Shown piece after piece: positions 7,372-15,521 of a stretch of 22,131 nucleotides of DNA (positions within the stretch are counted from its first letter, which is position 1; every line of letters starts with the position of its first letter). The DNA lies in the NCBI GenBank assembly GCA_041600915.1, contig JBFIJC010000024.1:1-22131 (forward strand), written 5' to 3'. This DNA is from Nitrogeniibacter sp041600915. Its GTDB lineage: Bacteria; Pseudomonadota; Gammaproteobacteria; Burkholderiales; Rhodocyclaceae. The notes under the pieces were generated by a model that was not told the DNA's origin, did not search any database, and saw only the letters and a program-made list of their open reading frames with translations. Made by a program: the position numbers and the translations under genes.

Positions 7372-7986
7372 TCAGAGCTCTATCTGCTCAGAGATCTCCA
7401 AGGCATCATCGACCTCGATGCCGAGGTAACGGACGGTCGACTCAAGCTTGGAGTGCCCCAGTAAGAGCTGAACTGCCCGAAGGTTCTTGGTCCGCTTGTA
7501 GATCAGCGTCACCTTGGTTCGTCGCAGCGAATGCGTGCCGTAGGCGGACGGATCCAACTCCGCCGCCGTCACCCACTGCTCTACGATCCTCGCGTACTGC
7601 CGGGTTGAGACGTGCGGCGACCGGTGCAGCCGGCTTGGAAAAAGAAAATCCTCTGGCTTCAGCTTCGCCTTCTCGATCCATGCCGCCACCGTCGCACGTG
7701 TCGGCTCGGTCATTTCGAACTGAACCGGCCGCTGCGTCTTCCTCTGGATGACCGCGGTGCGGGACAGCACCTGGCCACCATGGCTCACGTCATGAACACG
7801 GAGGGCGACGAGGTCGCATCCTCGCAGCTTGCTGTCGATGGCTAGATTGAACATCGCCAGATCACGCACTTGCTTGGTGTTTTGCAGGTGGATGCGGATG
7901 GCCCAGATGTCCTTGGGCTTCAATGGTGCCTTCTGCCCCACCAGCTTTCCCTTATTCCAGGGTACTCGATGGTCGTTGGATTCCAT
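7372..7986 (-). CDS. Lone tyrosine recombinase/integrase
   Basis: This 204-aa protein carries the complete tyrosine-recombinase catalytic set: Arg55 (DSKLRGCDL), Lys83 (QRKTQR), HxxR at 152-155 (THSLRRT), His178 (LLLGHSK) and nucleophile Tyr187 (VRYLG). The N-terminal core-binding region is very short (about 25 residues plus a PLKPKDIWAIRIHL helix), typical of the small stand-alone integrase family common in proteobacterial plasmids and islands. The start at MESNDHR is supported by AAGGAG 7 bp upstream; the frame is open further upstream to 8130, but that part looks non-protein-like. No partner genes or duplicated sites were recognised nearby, so its target is unknown. Confidence 0.85.
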   Translation of the reverse strand: MESNDHRVPWNKGKLVGQKAPLKPKDIWAIRIHLQNTKQVRDLAMFNLAIDSKLRGCDLVALRVHDVSHGGQVLSRTAVIQRKTQRPVQFEMTEPTRATVAAWIEKAKLKPEDFLFPSRLHRSPHVSTRQYARIVEQWVTAAELDPSAYGTHSLRRTKVTLIYKRTKNLRAVQLLLGHSKLESTVRYLGIEVDDALEISEQIEL

Positions 7987-8176
7987 GACAGACTCCTTGG
8001 CTGTTGATCGGAGTCTGATTGTTCGCTGTTCAGCGGCCGGCGGCTTCATGGAAGGCTGACGATCGCTCGCTTGCGGCCAATACCCGCCTGTCGTTGTCTG
8101 TCGAAGTTGTCGTTCCGCGGGCCGCTCCACCCGAAAAACTAACGGATGGTGTCATGAATATTTTCGCTGGACTGGA

Positions 8177-8199
8177 CGTCTGACAACGGGGGTCAGACG
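8177..8199. repeat. Hairpin containing GTCAGAC, possible REP-like palindrome
   Basis: CGTCTGAC, a 7-nt loop and GTCAGACG form a perfect 8-bp stem in the 309-bp gap between the recombinase start (7986) and the ligase stop (8296). There is no T-run. GTCAGAC-containing palindromes recur as REP-like elements in many proteobacteria, but only one copy was noticed here, so the class is uncertain. The rest of the gap (7987-8295) holds the recombinase upstream region and no gene that I can support. Confidence 0.35.
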
Positions 8200-8295
8200 C
8201 CCGCACCAGCAAATTGACTTCAAGCTGCGATTAACCGGTACATCCGTTATACCGCCAGCTCCACTTGATATGAAATACCGGTTGATTCGGCTCGG

Positions 8296-9948
8296 TTAGC
8301 CAGCCAGTCGAGTAATGGCTTCACGGCTGCCCGCCTGCTCCCGTAGCCGGAACTTCTGAATCTTCCCTGTCGCCGTCTTGGGAAGTTCAACAAAGATCAC
8401 GCGGCGTGGGCACTTAAAATGCGCCAGCCGCTCACGGCAGAAGGAAGTGACCTCAGCCTCGGTGACGCTCGTTACCCCCGGCTTCAATTCGACAAAGGCG
8501 CAAGGTGTTTCACCCCACTTCTCGTCGGGCTGGGCGACGACTGCAGCGTAGAGAACACCCGGCATGCAGTAGATGACCTCTTCGACTTCAACGGACGAAA
8601 TATTCTCGCCGCCGGAGATGATGACGTCCTTAGCGCGATCGGTGATCTGCATGTAGCCGTCGGAGTGTACGGTCGCAACGTCACCCGTGTGGAACCAACC
8701 TCCGGCAAATGCCTTGGCGGTAGATTCTGGGTTCTTCAAATAGCCCATCATCACCGTATTGCCCCGAACCAGCACTTCGCCGGTCGTTGACGCATCCTTC
8801 GGAACGGGTTCGAGCGTCACCGAGTCTGCAATCTCAAGGCGTTCCAACCCAGCGGCGCGGACACCCTGTCGCGCTTTCAGGCGCCCTTGTTGCTCGGTTG
8901 GCAGCGCATCCCATTCGCCATGCCATGCGCAACTGACGGGTGTACCCGAGATTTCAGTGATGCCGAACACGTGATCGACATCGAAGCCCATGGAGCCGAC
9001 CGCTTCGAGGACTGCGGCTGGCGGCGGCGAGCCGGCGGTCAGCACGCGTACCCGGCGCGGCAAGAGCGGGCGTTCCGATTCGGGAGTGCTGGCGATGCCC
9101 GACAGGATGATTGGTGCCGCGCAAAAATGATCGACTCCGTGTTCGGTGATGGCGGCAAACACGTTGGCCGCATTGACCTTTCGCAGGCAGACGTGGGTGC
9201 CGGCCGCCGCGGTGATCGCCCAGGTGAAGCACCAGCCGTTGGCGTGGAACATGGGGAGCGTCCACAGATAGATCGGCGCACGCGGCAGCGGCCAGTTGGT
9301 CATCTGCAGAAGACTCATCAGGTAGGTGCCGCGGTGGCTTGGCACGACGCCTTTGGGGTCCCCGGTCGTGCCCGATGTGTAGTTCAAGGCGATGGGCGTC
9401 CACTCGTCTGCGGGCCAATACCCCGCGAATTCAGGATCGCCCCCGACCAACAGCGACTCGTAATCGGTTTCGCCGATGGCAGGGCCGTCGGGGGCTTCAT
9501 GATCGTTGATATCCACCACGCGCGGCGGATTTGGGACCGACTGCAAGGCCTTTTTGATTAGCGGGGCAAATTCGCGATCCACCAGCAGCAACTTGCATTC
9601 ACCGTGACGCAGGATAAAGGCGACCCCATCGGCATCGAGGCGGCAATTGATGGCATTGAGTACTGCGCCGGAGAGCGGAACGCCGAAGTGTGCTTCGAGC
9701 ATCGCCGGGGTGTTGGGAGCAATGATGGATACCGTATCGCCCGGCTCGATCCCTCTCTTCACGAGCGCCGAAGCGAGGCGATAGCAGCGTTCCCGCGTTT
9801 CACCCCAGGTCTGCGTGAAGCCGCCGTGGACGATAGCGGTGCGATTCGGATAGACGTCGGCGGTGCGATCGAGGAAGGTCAATGGCGTCAAGGGAACATG
9901 GTTGGCCGCGTTTTTCTCTAGCCCCTGTGAATAGGCGTTTGCGCTCAT
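8296..9948 (-). CDS. AMP-forming acyl-CoA synthetase (fatty/organic acid CoA ligase)
   Basis: This 550-aa enzyme of the ANL superfamily activates a carboxylic acid to its CoA thioester through an acyl-AMP. Motifs seen: the P-loop YTSGTTGDPKGV (about 190-201), the adenine-pocket region FGITEISGTP, the WFHTGDVATVHSDGYMQITD hinge, AKDVIISGGENIS, and PKTATGKIQKF with catalytic Lys near 529. Overall form and length resemble medium-chain acyl-CoA ligases of the AlkK/DmdB type; the substrate cannot be read from sequence. The ATG at 9948 follows GGAGACA and lies 13 bp after the nitroreductase stop, so I chose it over an earlier in-frame start at 9990 that would overlap that gene. It is the last gene of the dctP-dctQM-nitroreductase-ligase operon. 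Confidence 0.9.
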   Translation of the reverse strand: MSANAYSQGLEKNAANHVPLTPLTFLDRTADVYPNRTAIVHGGFTQTWGETRERCYRLASALVKRGIEPGDTVSIIAPNTPAMLEAHFGVPLSGAVLNAINCRLDADGVAFILRHGECKLLLVDREFAPLIKKALQSVPNPPRVVDINDHEAPDGPAIGETDYESLLVGGDPEFAGYWPADEWTPIALNYTSGTTGDPKGVVPSHRGTYLMSLLQMTNWPLPRAPIYLWTLPMFHANGWCFTWAITAAAGTHVCLRKVNAANVFAAITEHGVDHFCAAPIILSGIASTPESERPLLPRRVRVLTAGSPPPAAVLEAVGSMGFDVDHVFGITEISGTPVSCAWHGEWDALPTEQQGRLKARQGVRAAGLERLEIADSVTLEPVPKDASTTGEVLVRGNTVMMGYLKNPESTAKAFAGGWFHTGDVATVHSDGYMQITDRAKDVIISGGENISSVEVEEVIYCMPGVLYAAVVAQPDEKWGETPCAFVELKPGVTSVTEAEVTSFCRERLAHFKCPRRVIFVELPKTATGKIQKFRLREQAGSREAITRLAG

Positions 9949-9961
9949 GGCTTGTCTCCGG

Positions 9962-10690
9962 TCATTCTTCGTGGAAGGTGGTGAAATCACTGACGGCGGT
10001 GCGTTCGGTCACCAGGGCGTTCTCGATGCAGTCATGGTCCGCGTAACCCAAACTCATGCCGCAAACGAACATCTGCGAATCGGGAATGCCCAGTTCGCAG
10101 GCGATCACGCGGTGGAATTTGTTGAAGGCCGCCTGCGGGCAGGTGTCGAGCCCGCGCGCCCGGGCCGCCACCATGATGCTTTGCAGGAACATGCCGTAGT
10201 CAATCAGGCTGCCGCGCCCCATGCCGCGATCGATAGTGAACATCAGCCCGACCGGCGCACCGAAGAAGGTGTAGTTGCGTCCGTGCTGCGCGTGCATGCG
10301 GGCCTTGTCGGCCTTTTCGATCCCCAGCAGACCGTAGAGATCCCAGCCAACCTTGCGCCGCCGATCGACATACGGGGAAACCCATTCCCGGGGGTAATAG
10401 TCGTAAGGTTCGTCTTGCTCGGCACTCAGCGACGGGTCGTCGTATACACGCATGATCGCGTTGCTCAGCCGATCCTTGGCTGCGCCGCTCACCACATAGA
10501 CGTGCCAGGGCTGGGTGTTGACGCCCGACGCGCAGTAGCGCGCCACGTCGAGGATGGCGTTCACGTCTTCGCGTGCCACCGGATCAGGACGAAATGCTCG
10601 AATCGAACGGCGGGAAGCGAGCGCCCAATCGACCGCGCTGCAAAGCGTGTCCGCGGGGATGTTGGGTGGGGAAGAAAGTCGAATGCTCAT
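9962..10690 (-). CDS. Nitroreductase-family FMN oxidoreductase
   Basis: This 242-aa protein has the nitroreductase-fold N-terminus (ALASRRSIRAFRPDPVARED, the FMN-phosphate-binding Arg/Ser cluster), then ARYCASGVNTQPWHVYVVSG (the SxxNxQPW FMN motif) and a C-terminal helix and strand with CELGIPDSQMFVCGMSLGYA. Such homodimeric flavoenzymes use NAD(P)H to reduce nitroaromatics, quinones or enoates. It sits 34 bp downstream of the dctQM stop and 13 bp upstream of the ligase start, so it is clearly co-transcribed. This links it to catabolism of the imported acid, perhaps a nitro- or enone-containing one; the exact substrate is unknown. The sequence is intact. Confidence 0.88.
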   Translation of the reverse strand: MSIRLSSPPNIPADTLCSAVDWALASRRSIRAFRPDPVAREDVNAILDVARYCASGVNTQPWHVYVVSGAAKDRLSNAIMRVYDDPSLSAEQDEPYDYYPREWVSPYVDRRRKVGWDLYGLLGIEKADKARMHAQHGRNYTFFGAPVGLMFTIDRGMGRGSLIDYGMFLQSIMVAARARGLDTCPQAAFNKFHRVIACELGIPDSQMFVCGMSLGYADHDCIENALVTERTAVSDFTTFHEE

Positions 10691-10724
10691 TGGGCAAAGT
10701 CCGGATAGTGTCTCTGCAACCCGG

Positions 10725-12794
10725 TCACTGAAGCTTGTTCGGCAACCAGTGCACGATTTCAGGGAAGAAGGCGATCAACAGCAGGTTGAGCAGGAGAACG
10801 ACAACAAAAGGCAGGGCGCCGAGCACGATGTCGCGGAACGGTACCGCGGTACTGATGCCCCGCAGGACGAAGAGGATGATTCCAACAGGTGGGGTGATCA
10901 GTCCGATTTCCACCACCATCATCAGTGCGATGCCGAACCAGATAGCGTCGTAGCCCGCCAGTTCGACGATGGGGAATGTGATGCTGACAGTCATCAGGAT
11001 CATCGAGATCGGGTCGATGAACATGCCGAGCACAAGATAAACCGCGACGATGCAGATCATCAGCACCCAGGGGGCAAGTTCCTGGGCCTGCACCAGGGTT
11101 ACCAGTGCTTGCGGGATGCGGGCGTAATCGACCACCCAGCCGAACACCCCTGCGCCGATGACGATGATCAGCACTGAACTGGTCAGCACCGCAGTTTCAG
11201 CCAGCGCCTCGCGGATCATCTGCCATGTCAGCTGGCTGCGCACGGCGACGATGAGCGCGGAAATCGCTGCACCAATCGCACCGGCCTCGGTTGGTGTGGC
11301 GATTCCGAGATAGAGCACCGAGAAGACCGCAACGATCAGGATAGCGAAGGGTAGTACCGGAATGAGCGCATTGCGCTTCTCAGTCCAGCTGTACCGCCGG
11401 GTCTCGCCGCTCGAAAGGGGGACCAATACCGCCCACACGAGTACCAGTGCCATCATGCTGGCCAACACGACCAGGCCGGGAAGTACACCTGCGGCGAACA
11501 GCAAGGTAACCGGGGCGCCGACGGCCGCACCGTAGATGATCAGCGGAATGCTGGGTGGGATCAGGATACCCAGCGTTCCGCCTCCGGCAATGGCCCCCAT
11601 GGTCATGCGAGGGCTGTAGCCTCGCGCGATCATCTCCATACCAGCGGTCTTGCCGATGGTGGCTGCCGTTGCGATGCTCGACCCAGAGAACGCCGCGAAG
11701 ATGCCGCCCGCGCCAAGTGTGGCATGTGCCAGCCCGCCTGGCAGCCGCCCCGTCCACGCCGCCAGTGCATTGAAGAGTCCGCTGGTGATGCCGGCACGCA
11801 TCAGGATGCTGCCCATCAGGATGAACATGGGCACTGCTGCATAGGTAAAACTGTTGGTGCCGTTCCACAGCCGATCGGCAACCGCAGACAACTGCTGCTG
11901 CGGTAGCAGGAAGGCCAGGCCTAGCAAACCGGCGAGCCCCAAGGCAAAGGCGACTTCCATTCCAAAGCCAAGAAAGGCGACGAGCACGACGAGAAGCAGC
12001 AGCCCGACTTCCAGGGTGCTTCCGTCCGCGGTGAGGGCAAACAGCCACGCACCGAGCGTCAATGCCAGCGCGAGCGCGCCGGCCGTGTGCCGACCATGAT
12101 GGAGGCCTGCGGCCAGCACACAGGCACCGGCGATCAGCGCAAGGCCAGTACTGACTTGCGTAGCGCCGATAGCAAAGCTGTGCTTGCCGATCACCATGGC
12201 AAGTGTGCAGCCGAGGACGATGATCGCGTGGGAGGACCAGCGTGCAGCAGGTTTTAAGCCGTGCGCGTGCCGATCCATGCGATCGAGCATTGCCACCAGA
12301 AGTACTAAAAGGCCGACGACTACCATGGACTGCGGGATCCACAATGGGACTGACAGCAAGCCCCAGCTCCGCGTATCAGTGGCGTACTCTGACAGCACGT
12401 AGCGCAGCATCTGCCAACTCGACACCGCGACGAAGAACACCCCCAACCATTCAGCAAAGCGCATGACTGGTGCGCGTCGTGCGTCGGGCAACAAATCCAC
12501 CATGAATTCGATGCGGATGTGCTCCTTGCGCCGATAGGTCAGGCCCAAGGACAGGAATACGGTGCCCACCACAAGATAGGTCGAAATCTCGGTAACCCAA
12601 TGGGTCGGTGCGTTGAAGAAATACCGCGACACCACCTCGAAGACCACGATGAGGAGAAGGGTGGCAACCATCAGGGCCCCCAGCCCGCCAGTGACGGCCG
12701 TGAGGCGGCGAGCGTCGGTTGCCTGAGGCTCGACGACCGGTCGTGTCGCGGGTGACTCAGCCGCGTCCTGTCGCAAATCAACGTATTCGGACAT
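10725..12794 (-). CDS. dctQM: TRAP transporter fused permease (DctQ-DctM)
   Basis: A single 689-aa membrane protein carries both TRAP permease subunits. The N-terminal part (about residues 30-180) is DctQ-like, with membrane segments such as ALMVATLLLIVVFEVVSRYF and the THWVTEISTYLVVG motif. An extra hydrophobic region follows (about 185-270). The C-terminal part is DctM, with the canonical VPMFILMGSILMRAGITSGL, GIFAAFSGSSIATAATIGK, GAIAGGGTLGILIPPSIPL and ITPPVGIILFVL segments. It drives sodium-coupled uptake of an organic anion delivered by the binding protein encoded upstream. The ATG at 12794 has GGAGAT upstream and is preferred over a TTG eight codons earlier. It lies 30 bp after the dctP stop, in the same operon. 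Confidence 0.92.
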   Translation of the reverse strand: MSEYVDLRQDAAESPATRPVVEPQATDARRLTAVTGGLGALMVATLLLIVVFEVVSRYFFNAPTHWVTEISTYLVVGTVFLSLGLTYRRKEHIRIEFMVDLLPDARRAPVMRFAEWLGVFFVAVSSWQMLRYVLSEYATDTRSWGLLSVPLWIPQSMVVVGLLVLLVAMLDRMDRHAHGLKPAARWSSHAIIVLGCTLAMVIGKHSFAIGATQVSTGLALIAGACVLAAGLHHGRHTAGALALALTLGAWLFALTADGSTLEVGLLLLVVLVAFLGFGMEVAFALGLAGLLGLAFLLPQQQLSAVADRLWNGTNSFTYAAVPMFILMGSILMRAGITSGLFNALAAWTGRLPGGLAHATLGAGGIFAAFSGSSIATAATIGKTAGMEMIARGYSPRMTMGAIAGGGTLGILIPPSIPLIIYGAAVGAPVTLLFAAGVLPGLVVLASMMALVLVWAVLVPLSSGETRRYSWTEKRNALIPVLPFAILIVAVFSVLYLGIATPTEAGAIGAAISALIVAVRSQLTWQMIREALAETAVLTSSVLIIVIGAGVFGWVVDYARIPQALVTLVQAQELAPWVLMICIVAVYLVLGMFIDPISMILMTVSITFPIVELAGYDAIWFGIALMMVVEIGLITPPVGIILFVLRGISTAVPFRDIVLGALPFVVVLLLNLLLIAFFPEIVHWLPNKLQ

Positions 12795-12824
12795 TTCAAG
12801 TATCTCCGGTGGGACCAACGAGCC

Positions 12825-13850
12825 TTACTGCTTCACTGCGCGGACTGCTTCGCTTGCGCGCTTGATATGAGCCGCACCGTCGAAGCCTTTCTCTTGAGCG
12901 CGATCACTCCACCGAAGGTTCACCGGATCAACCGAGGCTGGCGTAAACAGGGATTGGCGATGGTTTTTATCCGCAACCCACACGTTCAGGCCCTTGTCGC
13001 GCATCCCGTCAATGCACTTGGCGGAATTGGCCGCATAGTCTTGCCACATCACCTGCTCAAGCTCCTTGCCTACACGTGTCAGGGCTTCCTGTGCGGCCGG
13101 TGAGAGAGATTTCCAGACATCCTGATTGATCAGCACCGCCCAGCCTTGGAGTGGACCGATGCCCCAGTCCTGCACATTCGATGCGCTTCGCCACAACTCT
13201 TGGTGGTAGGCGTAGCAGGCCGGCGTGAACAGGCCGTCGATCACGCGCCGCTCGAGCCCTGCCGCAATTTCGGCAGCATCAAGCGGTGTCGGGCGAGCAC
13301 CCAGCGCAGATATGAACTGTGCTGTCTCTGCGTTGTGAACGCGAATCTTCATTCCTTGAAAATCCTGCCGGGACTTAACGGGTTTCGTGGTCAGTAGCAG
13401 GTGCGGTGACCAGGCGCCTTCGACGAGCGCAATGGCGTTCCAGTTGCTGCGCCACACCTTGCGCAGGTCTTCGCGCCAGCCGCTATCCAACACCGCCTGA
13501 TATTCCGCCTGTGTCTGAATGAGACCCGGCAGGCTCTGCAGACCCATCAGCGGCTCGGAGCCGGAAATATATGGGTGTACCCCGAGGACCAAGTCGACCC
13601 GCCCCTCGCGGATCGCTGGTGAGAGTTGGGCTCCCTTGAGCAGAGAGTCATTGACGACGATTGATACACCTTCGCTGCGCAAGGCCTCGTTGGCTTGCTC
13701 GGCGAAGCGCTTGGTCACGATGTCCGCAGTGGTTCCCGGCACCGTCATGGTGCCGAGGGTTAGTTGACGGGCTTCCGCATGCAGGGCCGAGAGGCTCATC
13801 ACTACTGCAGCGGCCAGTCCCATCCATCCGAATTTCGAGTTCTTGGTCAC
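12825..13850 (-). CDS. dctP: TRAP transporter substrate-binding protein (DctP family)
   Basis: This 341-aa secreted protein has an N-terminal signal peptide (MTKNSKFGWMGLAAAVVMSL, cleaved near ALHAEA). The DctP fold is shown by ADIVTKRFAEQANEAL, the SRQDFQGMKIRVHNAETAQF segment carrying the conserved carboxylate-binding Arg, and LDAAEIAAGLERRVIDGLF. It captures the substrate in the periplasm and hands it to the fused DctQM permease encoded immediately downstream. The GTG start has AGGAGA 7 bp upstream. It is the first gene of the minus-strand operon, and a sigma70-like promoter lies about 78-105 bp upstream. The substrate is unknown; TRAP systems carry C4-dicarboxylates, aromatic or other organic acids. 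Confidence 0.92.
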   Translation of the reverse strand: MTKNSKFGWMGLAAAVVMSLSALHAEARQLTLGTMTVPGTTADIVTKRFAEQANEALRSEGVSIVVNDSLLKGAQLSPAIREGRVDLVLGVHPYISGSEPLMGLQSLPGLIQTQAEYQAVLDSGWREDLRKVWRSNWNAIALVEGAWSPHLLLTTKPVKSRQDFQGMKIRVHNAETAQFISALGARPTPLDAAEIAAGLERRVIDGLFTPACYAYHQELWRSASNVQDWGIGPLQGWAVLINQDVWKSLSPAAQEALTRVGKELEQVMWQDYAANSAKCIDGMRDKGLNVWVADKNHRQSLFTPASVDPVNLRWSDRAQEKGFDGAAHIKRASEAVRAVKQ

Positions 13851-13925
13851 GGCGTTGTCTCCTGGTTGTCGTTGATGAAGTTGTTTCGGCGGTAGCCGAC
13901 AACTTCGAGTTCAGTATGGCACGAC

Positions 13926-13955
13926 ATATCATAACTGTGCAATAACGATATTCAA
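13926..13955 (-). promoter_or_regulatory. Predicted promoter of dctP operon with overlapping operator
   Basis: On the minus strand, TTGAAT (13950-13955) and TATGAT (13928-13933) are separated by 16 bp, close to the sigma70 consensus. An inverted repeat, ATATC at 13926-13930 and GATAT at 13947-13951, spans the -10 and reaches the -35. That is where a repressor would block transcription. The divergent TetR-type regulator is the natural candidate; this is inferred from layout only. Confidence 0.5.
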
Positions 13956-14139
13956 GATTAGCGTTTGAGCGCACACATGCGCATGCGGTAGTATTTGCAC
14001 CAACGCCGCTTCTTGGCGGGACTTCTGGCTGTACGATCAAGCAGTAGGTGTCTGGCACTGGCGCGGGGTGTTGTCCGAATGGGCCGCCAGTGCAGCCCGC
14101 TCGCCGCGCGGGGATCGAATCATTCAACCGGCCTGAGAG

Positions 14140-15012
14140 ATGTCACTAACCACCGATAACAGCATTGCTGACAAGACCAAGATCGAAGCCGTCGGCGGCC
14201 GGGTCAGCATTTATCGCCGAAAGAACAGCCGCTACTGGCAGTGCCAGTGCACGGTCAACGGCGCGACCCATCGGGTCAGCTCCAGAACTCGCGATCTTGG
14301 TGAGGCGCAGCGCTTCGCGACACTTTGGTACCTGCAGTTGTCAGAGACCGATAGCGTGGAAGGACTGGCGGGGTATGCCGAATCGGAAGCGACGGCGAGC
14401 GGCGCACCGGAGCAAGTCTCTTCGTCTTCCGCGGTGAAGGGCAAGACCGACCGGATCGTCGCGGTCGCGATCGACCTGGTTGCCGAACTCGGCTTCCGCG
14501 GCGCGCAGATGAACGCGATCGCCGAGCGTTCGGGCTTGGCCCTCAGCACCTTGTACCGGCACTTCCACTCGAAGAATGAGCTGATGTGCGAAATCGTCGC
14601 CAAGGTCTCCGGCCACGAAGTGAATGTGGCGGCCGGCGCCACCATGGCCGAGGGTGACCCGCCTCGCCGCCTCGAGATGGCGATCCGTACCTTCGCGCTG
14701 CGCGCCATTCGCGGACGCAAGCTAGCCCATGCCTTGGTCGCCGAACCCGTCGATGCCGAGATCGAGACGGAGCGCTTGCGCTACCGGCGACGCTTAATGC
14801 GCGTCTATGAGACCGTGATTCGTGAGGGGATGCAGGATGGGAGCATTCCCGAACAAGACCCTGAGGTGTCGGCCGGGTGCATCGTAGGCGCGATGTTCGA
14901 GGGGCTGGTTGGGCCGCTCGCCCTGCAGGTGGACTTATCCGATGAAGAACGGGTGGGGCGCGCGGAGCGCATTATAGCCTTCTGCATGCGCGCTGTGGTC
15001 GGGCACCGCTAG
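14140..15012 (+). CDS. TetR-family regulator with integrase-arm-like N-terminal domain
   Basis: At 290 aa this is about 90 residues longer than a usual TetR regulator. The TetR part starts near residue 100: KGKTDRIVAVAIDLVAELGF, then the HTH RGAQMNAIAERSGLALSTLYRHFHSKNELM (residues 120-149), then a ligand-binding helical domain. The N-terminal part (about 18-68) reads GGRVSIYRRKNSRYWQCQCT and then RVSSRTRDLGEAQRFATLWY. This matches the arm-type DNA-binding (AP2-like) domain found at the N-terminus of phage-type tyrosine integrases. Residues 70-100 are a Ser/Glu/Ala-rich linker. The start has only a close GAGAG. It is divergent from the dctP operon and 35 bp upstream of the MaoC-like gene, so it likely controls both. 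The extra domain could add DNA contacts or multimerisation; this is inference. Confidence 0.85.
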   Translation: MSLTTDNSIADKTKIEAVGGRVSIYRRKNSRYWQCQCTVNGATHRVSSRTRDLGEAQRFATLWYLQLSETDSVEGLAGYAESEATASGAPEQVSSSSAVKGKTDRIVAVAIDLVAELGFRGAQMNAIAERSGLALSTLYRHFHSKNELMCEIVAKVSGHEVNVAAGATMAEGDPPRRLEMAIRTFALRAIRGRKLAHALVAEPVDAEIETERLRYRRRLMRVYETVIREGMQDGSIPEQDPEVSAGCIVGAMFEGLVGPLALQVDLSDEERVGRAERIIAFCMRAVVGHR

Positions 15013-15047
15013 TCCGGCAGTTGCACTGCATAACCGAGAGTTCCCGC

Positions 15048-15521
15048 ATGAGTGGATGTAGCAAGCTGTCCTGGGAAGATTTCCATGTCGGGCGCACCTG
15101 GACGCATGGATATCGCGCAGTAACCGAGGCGGAGATCGTGTCCTTCGCCCAGCAGTACGATCCGCTGGAGATTCACGTCGATCCTGCACTGGCGCGTAAA
15201 GGCCCGTTGGGGGTGTTCTGCGCAAGCGGCATCCATACGCTGGCGATTGCGCAACGCCTGCTCTGCGAAGCCATTCTGCTGCATACCCGGATCGTGGCAG
15301 GCGGCGGCATCGATGAGGTTCGAATGCGGGTTCCGGTCGTTCCGGGAGACAGCCTACGGGTGCGGGTACGGGTAGGCGAAGCGCGGCTCCATGCCCGAAA
15401 GAATGAATGCGCGTGGATCGTACTCTTGGTTGAAGTACTTCGCGATGACGAGCGCGTTGTTCTGGACTACCGACTGACGTTGCTCATCCAACGTGCCGAG
15501 CACGAAAGGAAATCCAGCTAG
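15048..15521 (+). CDS. MaoC-like (hot-dog fold) dehydratase/hydratase
   Basis: This 157-aa single hot-dog domain carries the hydratase-2-type signature FAQQYDPLEIHVD, with catalytic pair Asp38 and His43, and GIHTLAIAQRLLCE as the following helix. The strands VRMRVPVVPGDSLRVRVRV and WIVLLVEVLRDDERVVLDYRL complete the fold. Such enzymes hydrate enoyl-CoA thioesters or related substrates. The ATG at 15048 is preferred over one nine codons earlier, as it has GAGAG upstream and begins where the family does. It lies 35 bp after the TetR gene and so is probably co-transcribed with it, placing a CoA-thioester hydratase under the same regulator as the CoA ligase. Confidence 0.85.
   Translation: MSGCSKLSWEDFHVGRTWTHGYRAVTEAEIVSFAQQYDPLEIHVDPALARKGPLGVFCASGIHTLAIAQRLLCEAILLHTRIVAGGGIDEVRMRVPVVPGDSLRVRVRVGEARLHARKNECAWIVLLVEVLRDDERVVLDYRLTLLIQRAEHERKSS

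Noticed and set aside
8231..8285. Inverted repeat TTAACCGGTA / TACCGGTTGA downstream of the ligase, as a terminator
   Set aside because: The arms are only about 9 bp with one mismatch, separated by 35 bp and without a T-run; too weak to call.
8887..9561. 224-codon frame antisense to the acyl-CoA ligase
   Set aside because: The opposite strand encodes a fully conserved ANL enzyme; long antisense frames are expected at this GC content.
11380..12342. 320-codon frame overlapping dctQM in another frame
   Set aside because: The Arg/His/Cys-rich composition is typical of an out-of-frame reading of a membrane protein gene.
13976..13985. Palindrome CATGCGCATG as the TetR operator
   Set aside because: It is short, not positioned over a visible promoter element, and composed of alternating GC-rich dinucleotides that arise by chance; the ATATC/GATAT repeat fits better.
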